From contig JALUUO010000029.1 in NCBI GenBank assembly GCA_027021335.1, forward strand, positions 1 to 49,286: a stretch of 49,286 nucleotides of DNA. Direction: 5' to 3'. The notes under the pieces are model-generated. The model searched no databases. It worked only from the letters and a program-made list of their open reading frames with translations, and was not told where the DNA came from. Below are positions 26,013 through 35,505 of this stretch, piece by piece. A program made the translations under genes and the position numbers. How positions within the stretch are numbered: position 1 is the first letter of the stretch; each line of letters begins with the position of its first letter. The stretch comes from Nitrospirota bacterium (GTDB taxonomy: Bacteria > Nitrospirota > Thermodesulfovibrionia > SZUA-242).

Positions 26013-26966
26013 TTATGAATTTATCCGGAAGTGAGAGGCAATAATAGAGTAGGAAACATCCGGAACACCGCGTTCCACCCAGTGGATTTTTAGGCCCTTT
26101 CGCTCCATACCCCGAAACCATGTCTCTTGTCTTTTAGCAAACCGGCAAATAGCCGTATTCAACTTCTGAAACATCTCGTTACGGCTGGTTTTTCCCTGCA
26201 GGAAAGCGGCCACAAACCGGTACTCAAGACCGAAAGAATGGAGTTTTTCCCAGCTAAGACCCTTGTTGTGAAGGTTCTCCACCTCTTCTATCATACCCTG
26301 CTCAAGACGTTGGTGGAGACGGGTTTTTATCCGCTCCCGAAGCTCCCTGCGTGGCCATGAAATTCCTATTATAAGAGGTTTAATACGTGGGTACGGCCCG
26401 TTGAAAACAGGGTTTGCACGTGAATATTCAGCTATTTCTATAGCGCGCACCAGCCGCTCTCTTTTTTTGAAATCACTGGTGGTGTGATAGTCAGGCTTTA
26501 GTTTGATAAGCCTTCCCTTTAACTCTTCAAGAGAAAGGGGCTGAAGTTCCAGGCGTAGTTCCGGGTTTTCCGGCGCTTTGACCATCTTATATCCTCTTAG
26601 TACAGCATCAAGGTAAAGGCCCGTACCACCGCATAGAATCGGAACAACGTCCCTGTCATTAAGCTCTGTTATACATCTAAACGCATGTTGCTGGTAGTCA
26701 AAAAGGCTGAAATCGGTGGAGGGATCCACTATGTCTATTAGATGATATGGAACCTTACTCCTGCCTGTCCCGTACTCATGAAGATCCTTGCCGGTGCCGA
26801 TATCCATGCCCCTGTAAACTTGGCGTGAGTCGACAGATATAATTTCATAAGTTTTTTTAAAGATCTTTTTAAGGCTTTTTTTAGAAGAGCTTCCGGAGTT
26901 GAGCAGACGAGCCAGTTGCACAGCCAGAGCCGTCTTGCCGGAAGCGGTGGGACCGACTATTACAAT
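26013..26966 (-). CDS. miaA: tRNA dimethylallyltransferase MiaA, with apparent non-canonical start
   Basis: Transfers a dimethylallyl group to A37 of UNN-decoding tRNAs. The P-loop GPTASGKT is encoded just upstream of the first canonical in-frame start (GTG 26921), so that start would remove the active site. Going upstream, the frame meets a stop at 26997-26999, and the only start-like codons are ATT at 26966 (giving IVIVGPTASGKT, 317 residues, normal length) and ATA at 26981. Later motifs SVDSRQVYRGMDIGT, GGTGLYLDAVLRG and RQETWFRG are normal. It lies directly behind folK (stop at 26978-26980), so coupled translation is likely. Confidence 0.85.
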   Translation of the reverse strand: MVIVGPTASGKTALAVQLARLLNSGSSSKKSLKKIFKKTYEIISVDSRQVYRGMDIGTGKDLHEYGTGRSKVPYHLIDIVDPSTDFSLFDYQQHAFRCITELNDRDVVPILCGGTGLYLDAVLRGYKMVKAPENPELRLELQPLSLEELKGRLIKLKPDYHTTSDFKKRERLVRAIEIAEYSRANPVFNGPYPRIKPLIIGISWPRRELRERIKTRLHQRLEQGMIEEVENLHNKGLSWEKLHSFGLEYRFVAAFLQGKTSRNEMFQKLNTAICRFAKRQETWFRGMERKGLKIHWVERGVPDVSYSIIASHFRINS

Positions 26967-26977
26967 GAGATTATGGT

Positions 26978-27469
26978 TTATTTTATATCGAGTTTTTTAA
27001 CCCAGAGCGGGTCTTTACATTTTTTTGCCATCTGCGAAATAGTTTTTTTTGTCAGCGGATGAACAACGTTTGGCACTATTTCGGCAAGCGGTTCTAATAC
27101 AAACATTCTTTCATGCATAAGCAGATGAGGTATGGTAAGGTTATCAGAGCGCATAACAAGATCGTCATAGAGCAGTATATCGATATCAATATCTCTGGAA
27201 CCCCATTTAACCAGTTTTCGCCGCCCCATCAATGTCTCAACTTCCCTTATAGCACGCAAAAGCGACATTGGCGGTAGATCGGTCTGGATTTCAAGCGCCA
27301 TGTTGATGTAGTCTTTTTGATCAGCAGGGCCCATAGCCTGGGTTTCATAAAACGAAGAAACCTTTTTTATCTCCGCAGGGAACCTTTCCTTGATATGCTC
27401 AATGGCTCCACGGCATTGTTTTATGCGGTCACCTTGATTTGACCCTAAGCTTAAAAGTACAGTAACCAT
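26978..27469 (-). CDS. folK: 2-amino-4-hydroxy-6-hydroxymethyldihydropteridine pyrophosphokinase
   Basis: Folate-pathway kinase, 163 residues, with the HPPK motifs LSLGSNQGDR and KWGSRDIDIDILLYDD followed by IPHLLMHERMFVLEPLAEI. It starts at ATG 27469 and is followed by miaA. A possible minus-strand promoter (TTGACA 27502-27507, TATATG 27480-27485, 16-bp spacer) would give an almost leaderless mRNA. Confidence 0.94.
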   Translation of the reverse strand: MVTVLLSLGSNQGDRIKQCRGAIEHIKERFPAEIKKVSSFYETQAMGPADQKDYINMALEIQTDLPPMSLLRAIREVETLMGRRKLVKWGSRDIDIDILLYDDLVMRSDNLTIPHLLMHERMFVLEPLAEIVPNVVHPLTKKTISQMAKKCKDPLWVKKLDIK

Positions 27470-27479
27470 AACAACTTAA

Positions 27480-27507
27480 CATATACTAAAAGCGCATATT
27501 ATGTCAA
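27480..27507 (-). promoter_or_regulatory. Candidate folK promoter
   Basis: Minus-strand TTGACA (27502-27507), 16-bp spacer, TATATG (27480-27485). The predicted start falls about four bases before the folK ATG, so the transcript would be nearly leaderless. Confidence 0.4.
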
Positions 27508-27569
27508 CTTTTTGTCGTAAGGTGTCTTCTTGACATCCAACTTTATTATACGGCCCAGATCGAACTAAA

Positions 27570-27782
27570 ATGTTAAAAGACCCTATTACCTGCCCTTTTT
27601 GCGGAGGAAATCTGTTGCAGGCGCTTGAACCCTCTGAGCTTGGAATTGATCAAAGCATCTGGACCATACTACACTGGCAATGTATTGAGTGCGGGGAAAC
27701 ATTCGATAAAATAATAGAGGAAACTTACAGTGACGAATTCTATGAAGACGACGAAGGTACAAATCTCGGCACAGACAACTGA
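27570..27782 (+). CDS. Small zinc-ribbon protein
   Basis: 70 residues with CPFCGG (C8, C11) and CIECG (C38, C41), a typical zinc-ribbon spacing, followed by an acidic tail (YSDEFYEDDEGTN). I do not recognise a named family. Its last codons overlap the start of the methyltransferase gene by about 40-50 bp, implying co-expression. The ribosome-binding site is weak. Confidence 0.7.
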   Translation: MLKDPITCPFCGGNLLQALEPSELGIDQSIWTILHWQCIECGETFDKIIEETYSDEFYEDDEGTNLGTDN

Positions 27783-28281
27783 GCCTCATACAGCTGCAAC
27801 GGCTGACTACTACTGCCTGGTAAACTACCCGCCGATCCATATCTGTCTGTTTTTCATCAACAATGCTGTTGTTAGAATACTCATCAGCGGAAAAGAGGAC
27901 ATATTTCCTGTAGCAATAGAGGATATACCCCAAAAGACTTTACCTCCTTTAATTAAGCACGAAATGGACCAATACTTTGAGGGCATACCGGTAAAGTTCA
28001 CCTACCCTACATACTTTCTAAAAGGCACGCGTTTTCAATTAGACATATGGAAATCCCTTAAAAAAATACCTTACGGCAGAACACAAAGTTACGCATGGCT
28101 TGCACAACAGGCAGGGTATCCCAAAGCGGCTCGTGCCGTGGGAAACGCGCTTGAAAAAAATCCAATACCCCTGATATTTCCATGTCATAGAGTTGTTTTA
28201 TCCAGTGGCGGGCTGGGAGGGTATTGCCCCGGAACTCATATCAAACAGTTTCTTCTTGAGCTTGAAGGGCGGAGAAAATGA
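27742..28281 (+). CDS. ogt: Methylated-DNA--protein-cysteine methyltransferase
   Basis: Suicide repair protein for O6-alkylguanine. ATG 27742 gives 179 residues; an upstream in-frame GTG (27730) is also possible. The methyl-acceptor motif IPLIFPCHRVV (Cys148, His149) and the helix-turn-helix recognition helix AARAVGNALEKNP are intact, and FQLDIWKSLKKIPYGRTQSY is the family's DNA-binding entry. The N-terminal domain is divergent, as usual. Confidence 0.92.
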   Translation: MKTTKVQISAQTTEPHTAATADYYCLVNYPPIHICLFFINNAVVRILISGKEDIFPVAIEDIPQKTLPPLIKHEMDQYFEGIPVKFTYPTYFLKGTRFQLDIWKSLKKIPYGRTQSYAWLAQQAGYPKAARAVGNALEKNPIPLIFPCHRVVLSSGGLGGYCPGTHIKQFLLELEGRRK

Positions 28282-28297
28282 CAGTCACCATGGCTTG

Positions 28298-28345
28298 ACA
28301 GGTGGCTTTCACCTGTTTGACAGCCAGTCATACTTCTGCTAGATT
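28298..28345 (+). promoter_or_regulatory. Promoter with adjacent hairpin before the Cys-rich 60-residue gene
   Basis: TTGACA (28317-28322), 17-bp spacer and TAGATT (28340-28345) form a good promoter. Directly upstream, ACAGGTG (28298-28304) and CACCTGT (28310-28316) make a 7-bp hairpin abutting the -35, perhaps an operator or the 3' end of the ogt transcript. Confidence 0.55.
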
Positions 28346-28375
28346 GGGAACATACTTCTGAAGGAGGTGTTGTAA

Positions 28376-28558
28376 ATGGCTGAAAAGAAACAAAAGGAAT
28401 GCCCCATGTGCAGGGGGGAAAAGACTCTTCCTGGAACCTGCGTGTGTGACAGCGAGTGGAGAGGCACCCAAACAGAAGAGGATTGGAACGACTGTCAGTG
28501 CAACCCGGACATTGAGTGTACGCTCTGCCACGGAACAGGCTTTATACTGGAAGAATAA
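28376..28558 (+). CDS. Small eight-cysteine protein
   Basis: 60 residues with C9-C12 (CPMCRG), C22-C24, C40-C42 and C48-C51 (CTLCHGTG). Two of these pairs are CxxCxG units of the kind found in the DnaJ zinc finger, suggesting binding of one or two zinc ions. Very strong ribosome-binding site (GAAGGAGGTG) and its own promoter point to a real gene. No named family recognised. Confidence 0.75.
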   Translation: MAEKKQKECPMCRGEKTLPGTCVCDSEWRGTQTEEDWNDCQCNPDIECTLCHGTGFILEE

Positions 28559-28586
28559 GAGTCGTCACTTGTCAGAACCATTGCCG

Positions 28587-29333
28587 TTATTTTCTGCTTG
28601 TCTGTTTTGCCACCGACTCAACCGCTTTTTTAAGTGCTTCCTGGTCTCCAAGGTAGTAATGCCCAAGTGGTTTTAATTCTTTATCCAGCTCATATACAAG
28701 CGGAATGCCGGTTGGTATGTTAAGGTTGACGATTTCTTCTTCGGATACGTCGTCCAGGTATTTCACCAGGGCCCGCAGACTGTTTCCATGGGCTGCGATA
28801 ATCACTTTTTTACCTTCCTTGATTGAAGGAGCTATAACATTGTGCCAATGCGGAAGAAACCTGTTTATCGTATCCTTAAGTGATTCGGCAAGCGGAATTT
28901 CAGTCTTCTCAACGCTTTGAAAACGGGGATCACGTCCAGGATACCGCTCATCATCCGTAGTAAGAGCCGGTGGTGGAGTTGAAAAACTTCTTCTCCAGAC
29001 AAGCACCTGTTCTTCACCATACTTTTCGACAGTCTCCAACTTGTTTAGGCCCTGGAGCGCACCGTAGTGCCTTTCATTTAAGCGCCATGACCTGTGAACC
29101 GGTATCCACATAAGGTCCATATCTTCAAGAACTATCCAAAGTGTTTTTATCGCCCGCTTTAAAACAGAAGTATATGCTGTATCAAAAGTATAGCCGCCTT
29201 CCTTAAGCACCTTTGCTGCAGCGTGCGCTTCACTTACACCTTTGTCGGAAAGGCCGACATCAGTCCAGCCTGTAAACCTGTTTGCCAGGTTCCAGAGGCT
29301 TTCGCCATGTCTCAACAAAACCAGTTTATGCAC
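28587..29333 (-). CDS. gpmA: 2,3-bisphosphoglycerate-dependent phosphoglycerate mutase
   Basis: Glycolytic interconversion of 3- and 2-phosphoglycerate via a phosphohistidine. The start is GTG 29333, not the more distant in-frame ATG: AAGGAGG lies five bases upstream and the product, 248 residues, then matches the family length. [10 protein letters not shown] (His9), [28 protein letters not shown] and [14 protein letters not shown] are diagnostic. Confidence 0.95.
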   Translation of the reverse strand: MHKLVLLRHGESLWNLANRFTGWTDVGLSDKGVSEAHAAAKVLKEGGYTFDTAYTSVLKRAIKTLWIVLEDMDLMWIPVHRSWRLNERHYGALQGLNKLETVEKYGEEQVLVWRRSFSTPPPALTTDDERYPGRDPRFQSVEKTEIPLAESLKDTINRFLPHWHNVIAPSIKEGKKVIIAAHGNSLRALVKYLDDVSEEEIVNLNIPTGIPLVYELDKELKPLGHYYLGDQEALKKAVESVAKQTSRK

Positions 29334-29414
29334 TCTAACCTCCTTAGTCTCAGCATCTTTCTTCGCGAGAAACAGCTTAACTTGGGTATAATTATAAAAC
29401 ATGTGGAACAAAGT

Positions 29415-30626
29415 ATGCTAACGGAATATAGAAAAACCTGCTACATAGACTGCTCTTGCGGTATTAGTGGCGATATGATGCTGGGCGCCTTGATAGACGC
29501 AGGGCTACCTATCTCCCGCTTAAAAAGAGAACTTCGTAAGCTTGGCTTAAAGGGTTATTCCATTAAGGCACGAAAAGTGACCAGAGGCGGTCTTGAGGCC
29601 ACAAAGGTGGATATAGTTGCAGGAGCCCAGCCTATAAGAAAGTGGCTGGATGTCAGACGCATTATTGCCGAAAGCAGCCTGAAGACCGGGATAAAAACGG
29701 ATTCACTGGCGATAATGAAAAGAATATTCGAAGCCGAGGCCTCGGTTCATGCAAAAAATATTCGTAGTGTCCGTCTTCACGAACTGGGCGCAGTTGATTG
29801 CCTTTTAGATGTTGTAGGCTCTGTAACAGGGCTTGATTTTTTCGGCATTGAATTTATTTCGGCCTCCAAGATTAATACCGGAGGATCTCTGGTTAAAACA
29901 GAGCACGGTATTCTTCCTGTACCTGCACCGGCCACGGCAGAGCTGCTAAAAGGGGTTCCGATCTACGCATTGGATGCAAAACACGAGCTTGCTACTCCGA
30001 CCGGCGCAGCCATCGTCTCCACGCTATGCCGGGATTTCGGCAGACTTCCTGAGATGGAGCTTAAACTCATAGGAGCCGGCGCTGGAAGCCTTGACCCTCC
30101 GGGCCGTTCAAATATTTTAAGAATTTTAATAGGAGAATCCCCTCAAATAGAGATCGACGATGAAGTCATCCTGGTAGAGACAAATATAGACGATATGGAT
30201 CCGAGGGTTTACGAGCATTTGATGGACAAACTCCTGGAGGCAGGAGCCCTTGATCTGTTTTTGACTCCGATTATTATGAAAAAATCAAGGCCTGCTGTCC
30301 GGCTGAGCGCCATATGCAAGCTGGAGGTTATCAACAGCATTACCGCTATTATACTTAAGGAAACAACAACCTTTGGAGTCCGCGTTTACGGCGCAGGCCG
30401 ACGCATACTTGAGCGCAAGATAGTCAAGGTTAAGACCCGTTATGGAGTTATCCGGGTCAAGTTCGGATCTCTTGAGGGTAGGATTATCAAGAGAACTCCT
30501 GAGTACCTTGACTGCAGCAAAGCAGCCACAAAGCATGGTGTACCGCTTCTAACGGTAATAAAAGCCGCCGAGCGGGCCGCACCAGAGCAGGCATTGCATA
30601 AAAAGAAGACTCATTGTAGAATTTGA
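29415..30626 (+). CDS. larC: Nickel-pincer cofactor biosynthesis protein LarC
   Basis: LarC/DUF111 protein, 403 residues from ATG 29415; the open frame extends further left, but that part is gpmA antisense. Motifs include [45 protein letters not shown] and [19 protein letters not shown]. LarC inserts nickel into the pyridinium dithiocarboxylate cofactor of lactate racemase-type enzymes. No larA, larB or larE lies in the window. It is divergent from gpmA, with two overlapping TATAAT-like -10 elements (29387-29396) between them. Confidence 0.9.
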   Translation: MLTEYRKTCYIDCSCGISGDMMLGALIDAGLPISRLKRELRKLGLKGYSIKARKVTRGGLEATKVDIVAGAQPIRKWLDVRRIIAESSLKTGIKTDSLAIMKRIFEAEASVHAKNIRSVRLHELGAVDCLLDVVGSVTGLDFFGIEFISASKINTGGSLVKTEHGILPVPAPATAELLKGVPIYALDAKHELATPTGAAIVSTLCRDFGRLPEMELKLIGAGAGSLDPPGRSNILRILIGESPQIEIDDEVILVETNIDDMDPRVYEHLMDKLLEAGALDLFLTPIIMKKSRPAVRLSAICKLEVINSITAIILKETTTFGVRVYGAGRRILERKIVKVKTRYGVIRVKFGSLEGRIIKRTPEYLDCSKAATKHGVPLLTVIKAAERAAPEQALHKKKTHCRI

Positions 30627-30648
30627 GAAAGCATTCAGTATCCATATT

Positions 30649-31944
30649 ATGTGGCTAGAGATCCTTCTTATCTTCATTTTCATCCTGTTAAACGGCTTTT
30701 TCGCCGGAAGCGAAATTGCAGTAATAACTGCCAGAAAAACGCGCATAAAAGAACTGGCTGAGCAGGGCGATTCAAAAGCCCGTCTACTCGAAGAGATACA
30801 GAAAGACCCGGACCGTTTTATGGCTACTGTACAAATCGGCGTGACACTTCTGGGAGCAATGGCCTCAGGCGTAGGCGGAGCAGCAGCTGTAGAGCGGCTT
30901 AAACCGGCAATTCAGAAGGTTCCGGTCGCATTTATAAAGGAAGCTGCAGGTCCTGTTTCCATCGGCGTCGTGGTGGTGCTTATCACATTTTTTTCGCTTA
31001 TTCTGGGCGAGCTTGCTCCGAAATCCATAGCGCTACGAAATCCCGAAGGGGTAGCTCTAAGGATATCCCGCCCGATAAGCTATTTTTCATGGGCGGCTTC
31101 GCATGTTGCCGATTTTCTCTCCTTCTGCACCAACCTGCTTCTGAAACCCTTTGGTATTCCTTCAGCCGGAAAACATGCGTTTTTCTCCGAAGAGGAGCTT
31201 AAGCAGATAATACAGGAGGGCAGAGAACAGGGCATCTTCGAGGAGACAGAACAGAAACTTATCCACAGCGCGTTTGAGTTTTCCGATATATCGGCAAAGG
31301 AGGTTCTCGTTCCGGCCACACAGATGGTGGCTGTAGAAATGGAAACTCCGATGGATGAAATACTTAAACTGATCACTACAGAGCATTATTCACGCTACCC
31401 TGTTTATGAAAAAGATGCAAATAACATTAAAGGAATTCTTTACCAGAAAGACCTCCTTACCCAGCTTGCGCAGAACAAAAATCCGAAGCTCAGGGATCTT
31501 CTGCACAAGGCCTACTTTGTTCCGGAGTCGATCAAAATCAGCCATATGCTGAAAGTAATGCAGCGTGGCAGAACCCATATCGCCATTGTTCTTAACGAGT
31601 ACGGCGGTGTGGCAGGCATAGTTACACTTGAGGACCTGATAGAGGAACTAGTAGGCGAGATAAAAGATGAGTACGATGAGGAATCACCAGTACAGCGCGT
31701 CCGAGGCGGGGCGCTGATCGCGGATGCAAGCATTTCGATACGGGACTTAAAAGAAGATCACAAGATCGACCTGCCCGATTCCGGGGACTACGAAACTCTT
31801 GGAGGCTTTATACTGGCCGAACTTCAGAAAATACCTCGTGGAGGAGAGACCGTAGATGTTTCACCCTACAGGCTGACTATAGTTAACATGGACGGGAAAA
31901 GGGTGGCAAAGGTGAAGATCGAAGAGACAGGCCAGCACGGATGA
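30649..31944 (+). CDS. CNNM/CorC-type transmembrane protein with CBS pair
   Basis: 431 residues: an N-terminal DUF21/CNNM membrane domain with about four hydrophobic segments (about 1-200, with [17 protein letters not shown] and [14 protein letters not shown]), then two CBS domains (about 215-330, with [22 protein letters not shown]), then the CorC_HlyC C-terminal domain. Proteins of this layout are often labelled hemolysin; better-studied members act in magnesium or cobalt homeostasis. Its stop overlaps nadE by four bases. Confidence 0.92.
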   Translation: MWLEILLIFIFILLNGFFAGSEIAVITARKTRIKELAEQGDSKARLLEEIQKDPDRFMATVQIGVTLLGAMASGVGGAAAVERLKPAIQKVPVAFIKEAAGPVSIGVVVVLITFFSLILGELAPKSIALRNPEGVALRISRPISYFSWAASHVADFLSFCTNLLLKPFGIPSAGKHAFFSEEELKQIIQEGREQGIFEETEQKLIHSAFEFSDISAKEVLVPATQMVAVEMETPMDEILKLITTEHYSRYPVYEKDANNIKGILYQKDLLTQLAQNKNPKLRDLLHKAYFVPESIKISHMLKVMQRGRTHIAIVLNEYGGVAGIVTLEDLIEELVGEIKDEYDEESPVQRVRGGALIADASISIRDLKEDHKIDLPDSGDYETLGGFILAELQKIPRGGETVDVSPYRLTIVNMDGKRVAKVKIEETGQHG

Positions 31945-33746
31945 GCCGCCAGCGCAGATCATTGCCCGAGGAGGTTGGCGGCAGGCCTTTTCGCCTGGCA
32001 TTGGCCCAGATCAATCCCACGGTAGGAGACCTTGAGGCCAATACAAAAAAGATAATTCACTACATCAGGGTTGCCCGAAAACTCGGAGTCGACCTGGTGG
32101 CCTTTCCTGAGCTGGCAATAACCGGTTATCCTCCGGAAGACCTGTTGCTTAAGCCGAGCTTTATCAAGGACAACCAGGATCTTGTTAAACGTATTGCACC
32201 TTACTCCAGGCAAATAGCGGTGGTTATAGGTTTTGCATCAGGCGGCGAAACAGGAGGACCGCCTCTCTACAATGCCGCGGCAGTTATGGCCGGAGGCCGG
32301 GTGGTAGATGTCTACCACAAAATTCATCTTCCAAACTACGGAGTGTTCGACGAGGTCAGATATTTTCAGCCGGGACAGCAGTGTCCTGTTTATGAGCACA
32401 GAGGAGTACGCTTCGGAGTAACCATATGTGAGGATATCTGGTATCCCGAAGGCCCCGCCCGTATTCAAGCAGAGGCCGGAGCCGTATTGATCGTAAATAT
32501 AAACGCCTCGCCCTATCATATAGGCAAGATCTATAAACGCAGAAAACACCTTGCCGGCCTCTCCAGAGCAAATACCGCTTGTATCGCCTATGTAAACACC
32601 GTAGGCGGACAGGATGAACTGGTTTTTGACGGTGGCAGCATGGTAATAAGCCATACAGGTAAAACCCTGCTTCTGGCGCCTCAGTTTGAGGAAGACATCT
32701 ATACTGTAGACCTTGATCTAAGTAGTGTCCTTAAGGCCAGGTCTAAAAAAGCACCTTGGAACCAGACAGAGGACTGGCTTGAACCGATAGTTCTTCAAAG
32801 AGGTGCCGGTAAAATCGACAGGCCACCTGTTTCCACCATTATTTCGAAGATTGTTTCTAGGGATTTCAATAAAGGTCCTTCAAAGAATTCCGGCATGGTT
32901 AAGGAAGTTTATCAAGCGTTGGTTCTTGGGACCAGGGATTACACCCGGAAGAACGGCTTTAAAGACGTTCTGGTCGCTATCTCCGGTGGAATCGACTCCT
33001 CACTTGTGGCCTCAATAGCAGTGGATGCCCTGGAGCCAAACAATGTGCACGGCATATTTTTGCCGTCCTGCTTCACATCCAACCAAAGCAGACGGGATGC
33101 TTATGCGCTTGCTGAAAACCTGAAAATTTCTATGGAAGAAATTCCGATTACAGATCTTTTTAATCAACACAAGCTGCTGCTTGAACCGTTTTTTAAGGGA
33201 AGAAAGCCTGATATCACAGAAGAGAATCTTCAAGCAAGAATCCGGGGGACCCTGGTCATGGCGCTATCCAACAAGTTCGGGTGGCTTGTGCTTACAACCG
33301 GCAATAAGTCCGAAATGAGTGTGGGTTACGCAACTCTTTACGGCGATATGGCCGGCGGGTTCGCGGTAATAAAGGATGTGCCAAAAACCCTTGTCTATGA
33401 TTTATGCTCATGGCGAAACCGCACCGGTCGTAAAAAAAACCGGATCCCAGATAGCATACTTCTTAAACCCCCGACAGCCGAGCTAAAAGCCGGGCAGAAA
33501 GATACCGACTCTCTTCCTCCTTATGACGTTCTGGATCCGGTGCTTAAGGCTTACATAGAAGAAGATAAAAGCCTTGAAGAGATAGTAAACTCCGAGTGTC
33601 ACCCGGAGTGTGCAGCCAGGGTCGTTCGGTTGATCGACCTTTCAGAGTATAAGCGGAGACAAGCTCCACCAGGAATAAAAATAACTCACCGGGCCTTTGG
33701 CCGGGACCGGCGTTACCCTATAACCAACAGGTATAGAAACTATTAG
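31941..33746 (+). CDS. nadE: Glutamine-dependent NAD+ synthetase
   Basis: Makes NAD from nicotinate adenine dinucleotide using glutamine as nitrogen donor. The N-terminal nitrilase-type glutaminase has the triad Glu57, Lys127, Cys163 (TICEDIWYP). The C-terminal synthetase has the PP-loop SGGIDSSLVASIA and TTGNKSEMSVGYATLYGD. At 601 residues it is slightly longer than many bacterial homologues. It follows the CNNM gene with an ATGA overlap. Confidence 0.96.
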   Translation: MSRQRRSLPEEVGGRPFRLALAQINPTVGDLEANTKKIIHYIRVARKLGVDLVAFPELAITGYPPEDLLLKPSFIKDNQDLVKRIAPYSRQIAVVIGFASGGETGGPPLYNAAAVMAGGRVVDVYHKIHLPNYGVFDEVRYFQPGQQCPVYEHRGVRFGVTICEDIWYPEGPARIQAEAGAVLIVNINASPYHIGKIYKRRKHLAGLSRANTACIAYVNTVGGQDELVFDGGSMVISHTGKTLLLAPQFEEDIYTVDLDLSSVLKARSKKAPWNQTEDWLEPIVLQRGAGKIDRPPVSTIISKIVSRDFNKGPSKNSGMVKEVYQALVLGTRDYTRKNGFKDVLVAISGGIDSSLVASIAVDALEPNNVHGIFLPSCFTSNQSRRDAYALAENLKISMEEIPITDLFNQHKLLLEPFFKGRKPDITEENLQARIRGTLVMALSNKFGWLVLTTGNKSEMSVGYATLYGDMAGGFAVIKDVPKTLVYDLCSWRNRTGRKKNRIPDSILLKPPTAELKAGQKDTDSLPPYDVLDPVLKAYIEEDKSLEEIVNSECHPECAARVVRLIDLSEYKRRQAPPGIKITHRAFGRDRRYPITNRYRNY

Positions 33747-33809
33747 TGGCGTATACCAATTAAACCGGCCCGTAACTCCTGCTAATGTGAACTGTTAAAC
33801 TTAACTTTA

Positions 33810-34631
33810 ATGTCCGGAATCCTCTACATAGTATCAACACCTATAGGCAACCTTGAAGATATGACGCTAAGATCTCTCAGAGTTCTTAAAGAGGTCGATC
33901 TTATCGCTGCCGAAGACACACGCCGATCCAGAAAACTTCTGACCCATTTCGATATTAAAACCCCGATGATCAGCTACTGGGGAGCAAAAGAGAAGGTGAA
34001 GGCCGAAGAAGTGCTGGCACATCTGCTTAACGATAAAGACGTTGCGCTTATCTCGGATGCCGGCACCCCAGGCATCTCAGACCCCGGATCCGTACTTGTT
34101 AGGCGTGCACTTGAGAAAGCGATGAACGTGATGCCGGTACCCGGCCCGTCTGCAATGATTGCCGCGCTCTCAATCTCGGGACTTCCCACGGAATCATTTA
34201 CATTTATCGGCTTTCTTCCTCCGAAAGCCTCGCAAAGACGAAAGTTTTTATCCGAACTTGCCATAAAGCGCGAGACACTGATCTTCTATGAAGCTCCGCA
34301 CAGAGTTATGGATACCCTGGTTGATATGGAGAGTATTTTCGGAGCTGACAGAAAAGCAGTTGTAGCAAGGGAACTTACAAAGCTGCACGAAGAGATTCTA
34401 CGCGGCACTATTTCATCGGTTATAGATCAGTTGGACAACAGCACAGTGGCAGGCGAGTTTGTTGTAGTTATTGAGGGACGGACAAAGTCAGAGCCCGTTT
34501 CCGAAGACGAGGCTCTTGCCGAAATGAAAACGCTTATGCAAACCGGTGTTTCAAGAAAAGACGCGGCCCGCAAAATATCCTCAACTTATGGTCTGTCGAA
34601 AAAGAGGCTCTACGACCGCAGTCTCGAATGA
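33810..34631 (+). CDS. rsmI: 16S rRNA (cytidine-1402-2'-O)-methyltransferase
   Basis: Methylates C1402 of 16S rRNA with SAM. The 273 residues have the tetrapyrrole-methylase fold motifs YIVSTPIGNLEDMTLR, AAEDTRRSRKLL, ISDAGTPGISDPG and PGPSAMIAALSISGLP. The ribosome-binding site is weak. It is convergent with the ymdB-like gene, whose end lies 6 bp beyond its stop. Confidence 0.95.
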   Translation: MSGILYIVSTPIGNLEDMTLRSLRVLKEVDLIAAEDTRRSRKLLTHFDIKTPMISYWGAKEKVKAEEVLAHLLNDKDVALISDAGTPGISDPGSVLVRRALEKAMNVMPVPGPSAMIAALSISGLPTESFTFIGFLPPKASQRRKFLSELAIKRETLIFYEAPHRVMDTLVDMESIFGADRKAVVARELTKLHEEILRGTISSVIDQLDNSTVAGEFVVVIEGRTKSEPVSEDEALAEMKTLMQTGVSRKDAARKISSTYGLSKKRLYDRSLE

Positions 34632-34637
34632 ACGTTA

Positions 34638-35417
34638 TCACTTTGATAGACTTACCCGTTGAATTTCGAGCGCTCTGCCGGTCTTTTCGTCCAGGTTTAG
34701 AACCACACCGTCCAACCGCCTGGGACCTTTGGCGACTTCAAAGCGCCGGGGCAGCTGTGTAAGAAACTTATCAATTATAATATCAGGTTCGGTACCAATA
34801 ACCGATTCCACCGGGCCGGTCATTCCGGCGTCACTTATGTAAGCGGTTCCCCCTGGAAGCAGCCTTTCATCGGCGGTTTGAACATGGGTATGGGTACCGA
34901 TTACGGCTGTTGCGCGGCCGTCAACCATTCTTGCAAAAGCTATTTTTTCTGAAGTGGCCTCGGCATGGAAATCTATAACCAATACTTTTGTCTCCCTAAG
35001 CATCCGATCCATGTTTTTCATTACATACTGAAACGGACAATCGATTGCAGGCATGAAAACCCTGCCGGCAAGATTCAAAACCCCCAACTTTCCACCGGTC
35101 GGCGTCACAAATACGCCAAAACCCAGACCCGGCACACCATAGGGATAGTTTGCCGGCCTGAGAAGTCTTGGCTCGCTATCGATAAAACCCAGCACATCCT
35201 TTTTGTCCCAGATATGGTTGCCAGATGTGATTAAATGAACACCGGCCGCAAAGATCTGGTCGGCAATGCTCCGTGTAATACCAAATCCACCTGCAGCATT
35301 TTCACCGTTTGCGATCACAAAATCGACATTGTACTTTGAGACAATACCCGGAAGGTATTCCCTAAGCGCCTTGCGTCCAGGCGAACCCACTATATCACCA
35401 GCAAAAAATATTGTCAT
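34638..35417 (-). CDS. ymdB: YmdB-family metallophosphoesterase
   Basis: 259 residues matching the TIGR00282-type phosphoesterases: GDIVGSPGR, ANGENAAGG, SGNHIWDKKD, DFHAEATSEK and GTHTHVQTADE supply the dimetal ligands. Bacillus YmdB hydrolyses cyclic nucleotides and influences RNase Y function; here too the gene follows rny (88 bp downstream on the same strand), supporting a shared role. Substrate in this organism is unknown. Confidence 0.93.
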   Translation of the reverse strand: MTIFFAGDIVGSPGRKALREYLPGIVSKYNVDFVIANGENAAGGFGITRSIADQIFAAGVHLITSGNHIWDKKDVLGFIDSEPRLLRPANYPYGVPGLGFGVFVTPTGGKLGVLNLAGRVFMPAIDCPFQYVMKNMDRMLRETKVLVIDFHAEATSEKIAFARMVDGRATAVIGTHTHVQTADERLLPGGTAYISDAGMTGPVESVIGTEPDIIIDKFLTQLPRRFEVAKGPRRLDGVVLNLDEKTGRALEIQRVSLSK

Positions 35418-35429
35418 CTAACCTGACCA

Positions 35430-35447
35430 GGCTTGCCCCGGCAAGCC
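35430..35447. other. Hairpin between rny and ymdB
   Basis: Perfect 8-bp stem GGCTTGCC/GGCAAGCC around CC. No U run follows on the minus strand, so it may slow or process the rny-ymdB transcript. Next to it (35458-35500) is a low-complexity stretch with several copies of ATTCA-like words. Confidence 0.55.
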
Positions 35448-35505
35448 GCCCTTCCCCATTCACCCTTTAAAATTCACAATTAAAAGCTCAAAATTCATCC
35501 TTCGC

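Noticed and set aside
29334-29411. 26-residue N-terminal extension of GpmA
   Set aside because: GTG 29333 has a perfect AAGGAGG five bases upstream and gives the family length.
29223-29414. Long N-terminal extension of LarC
   Set aside because: This part of the open frame is the antisense of gpmA; LarC homology ([10 protein letters not shown]) begins just after ATG 29415.
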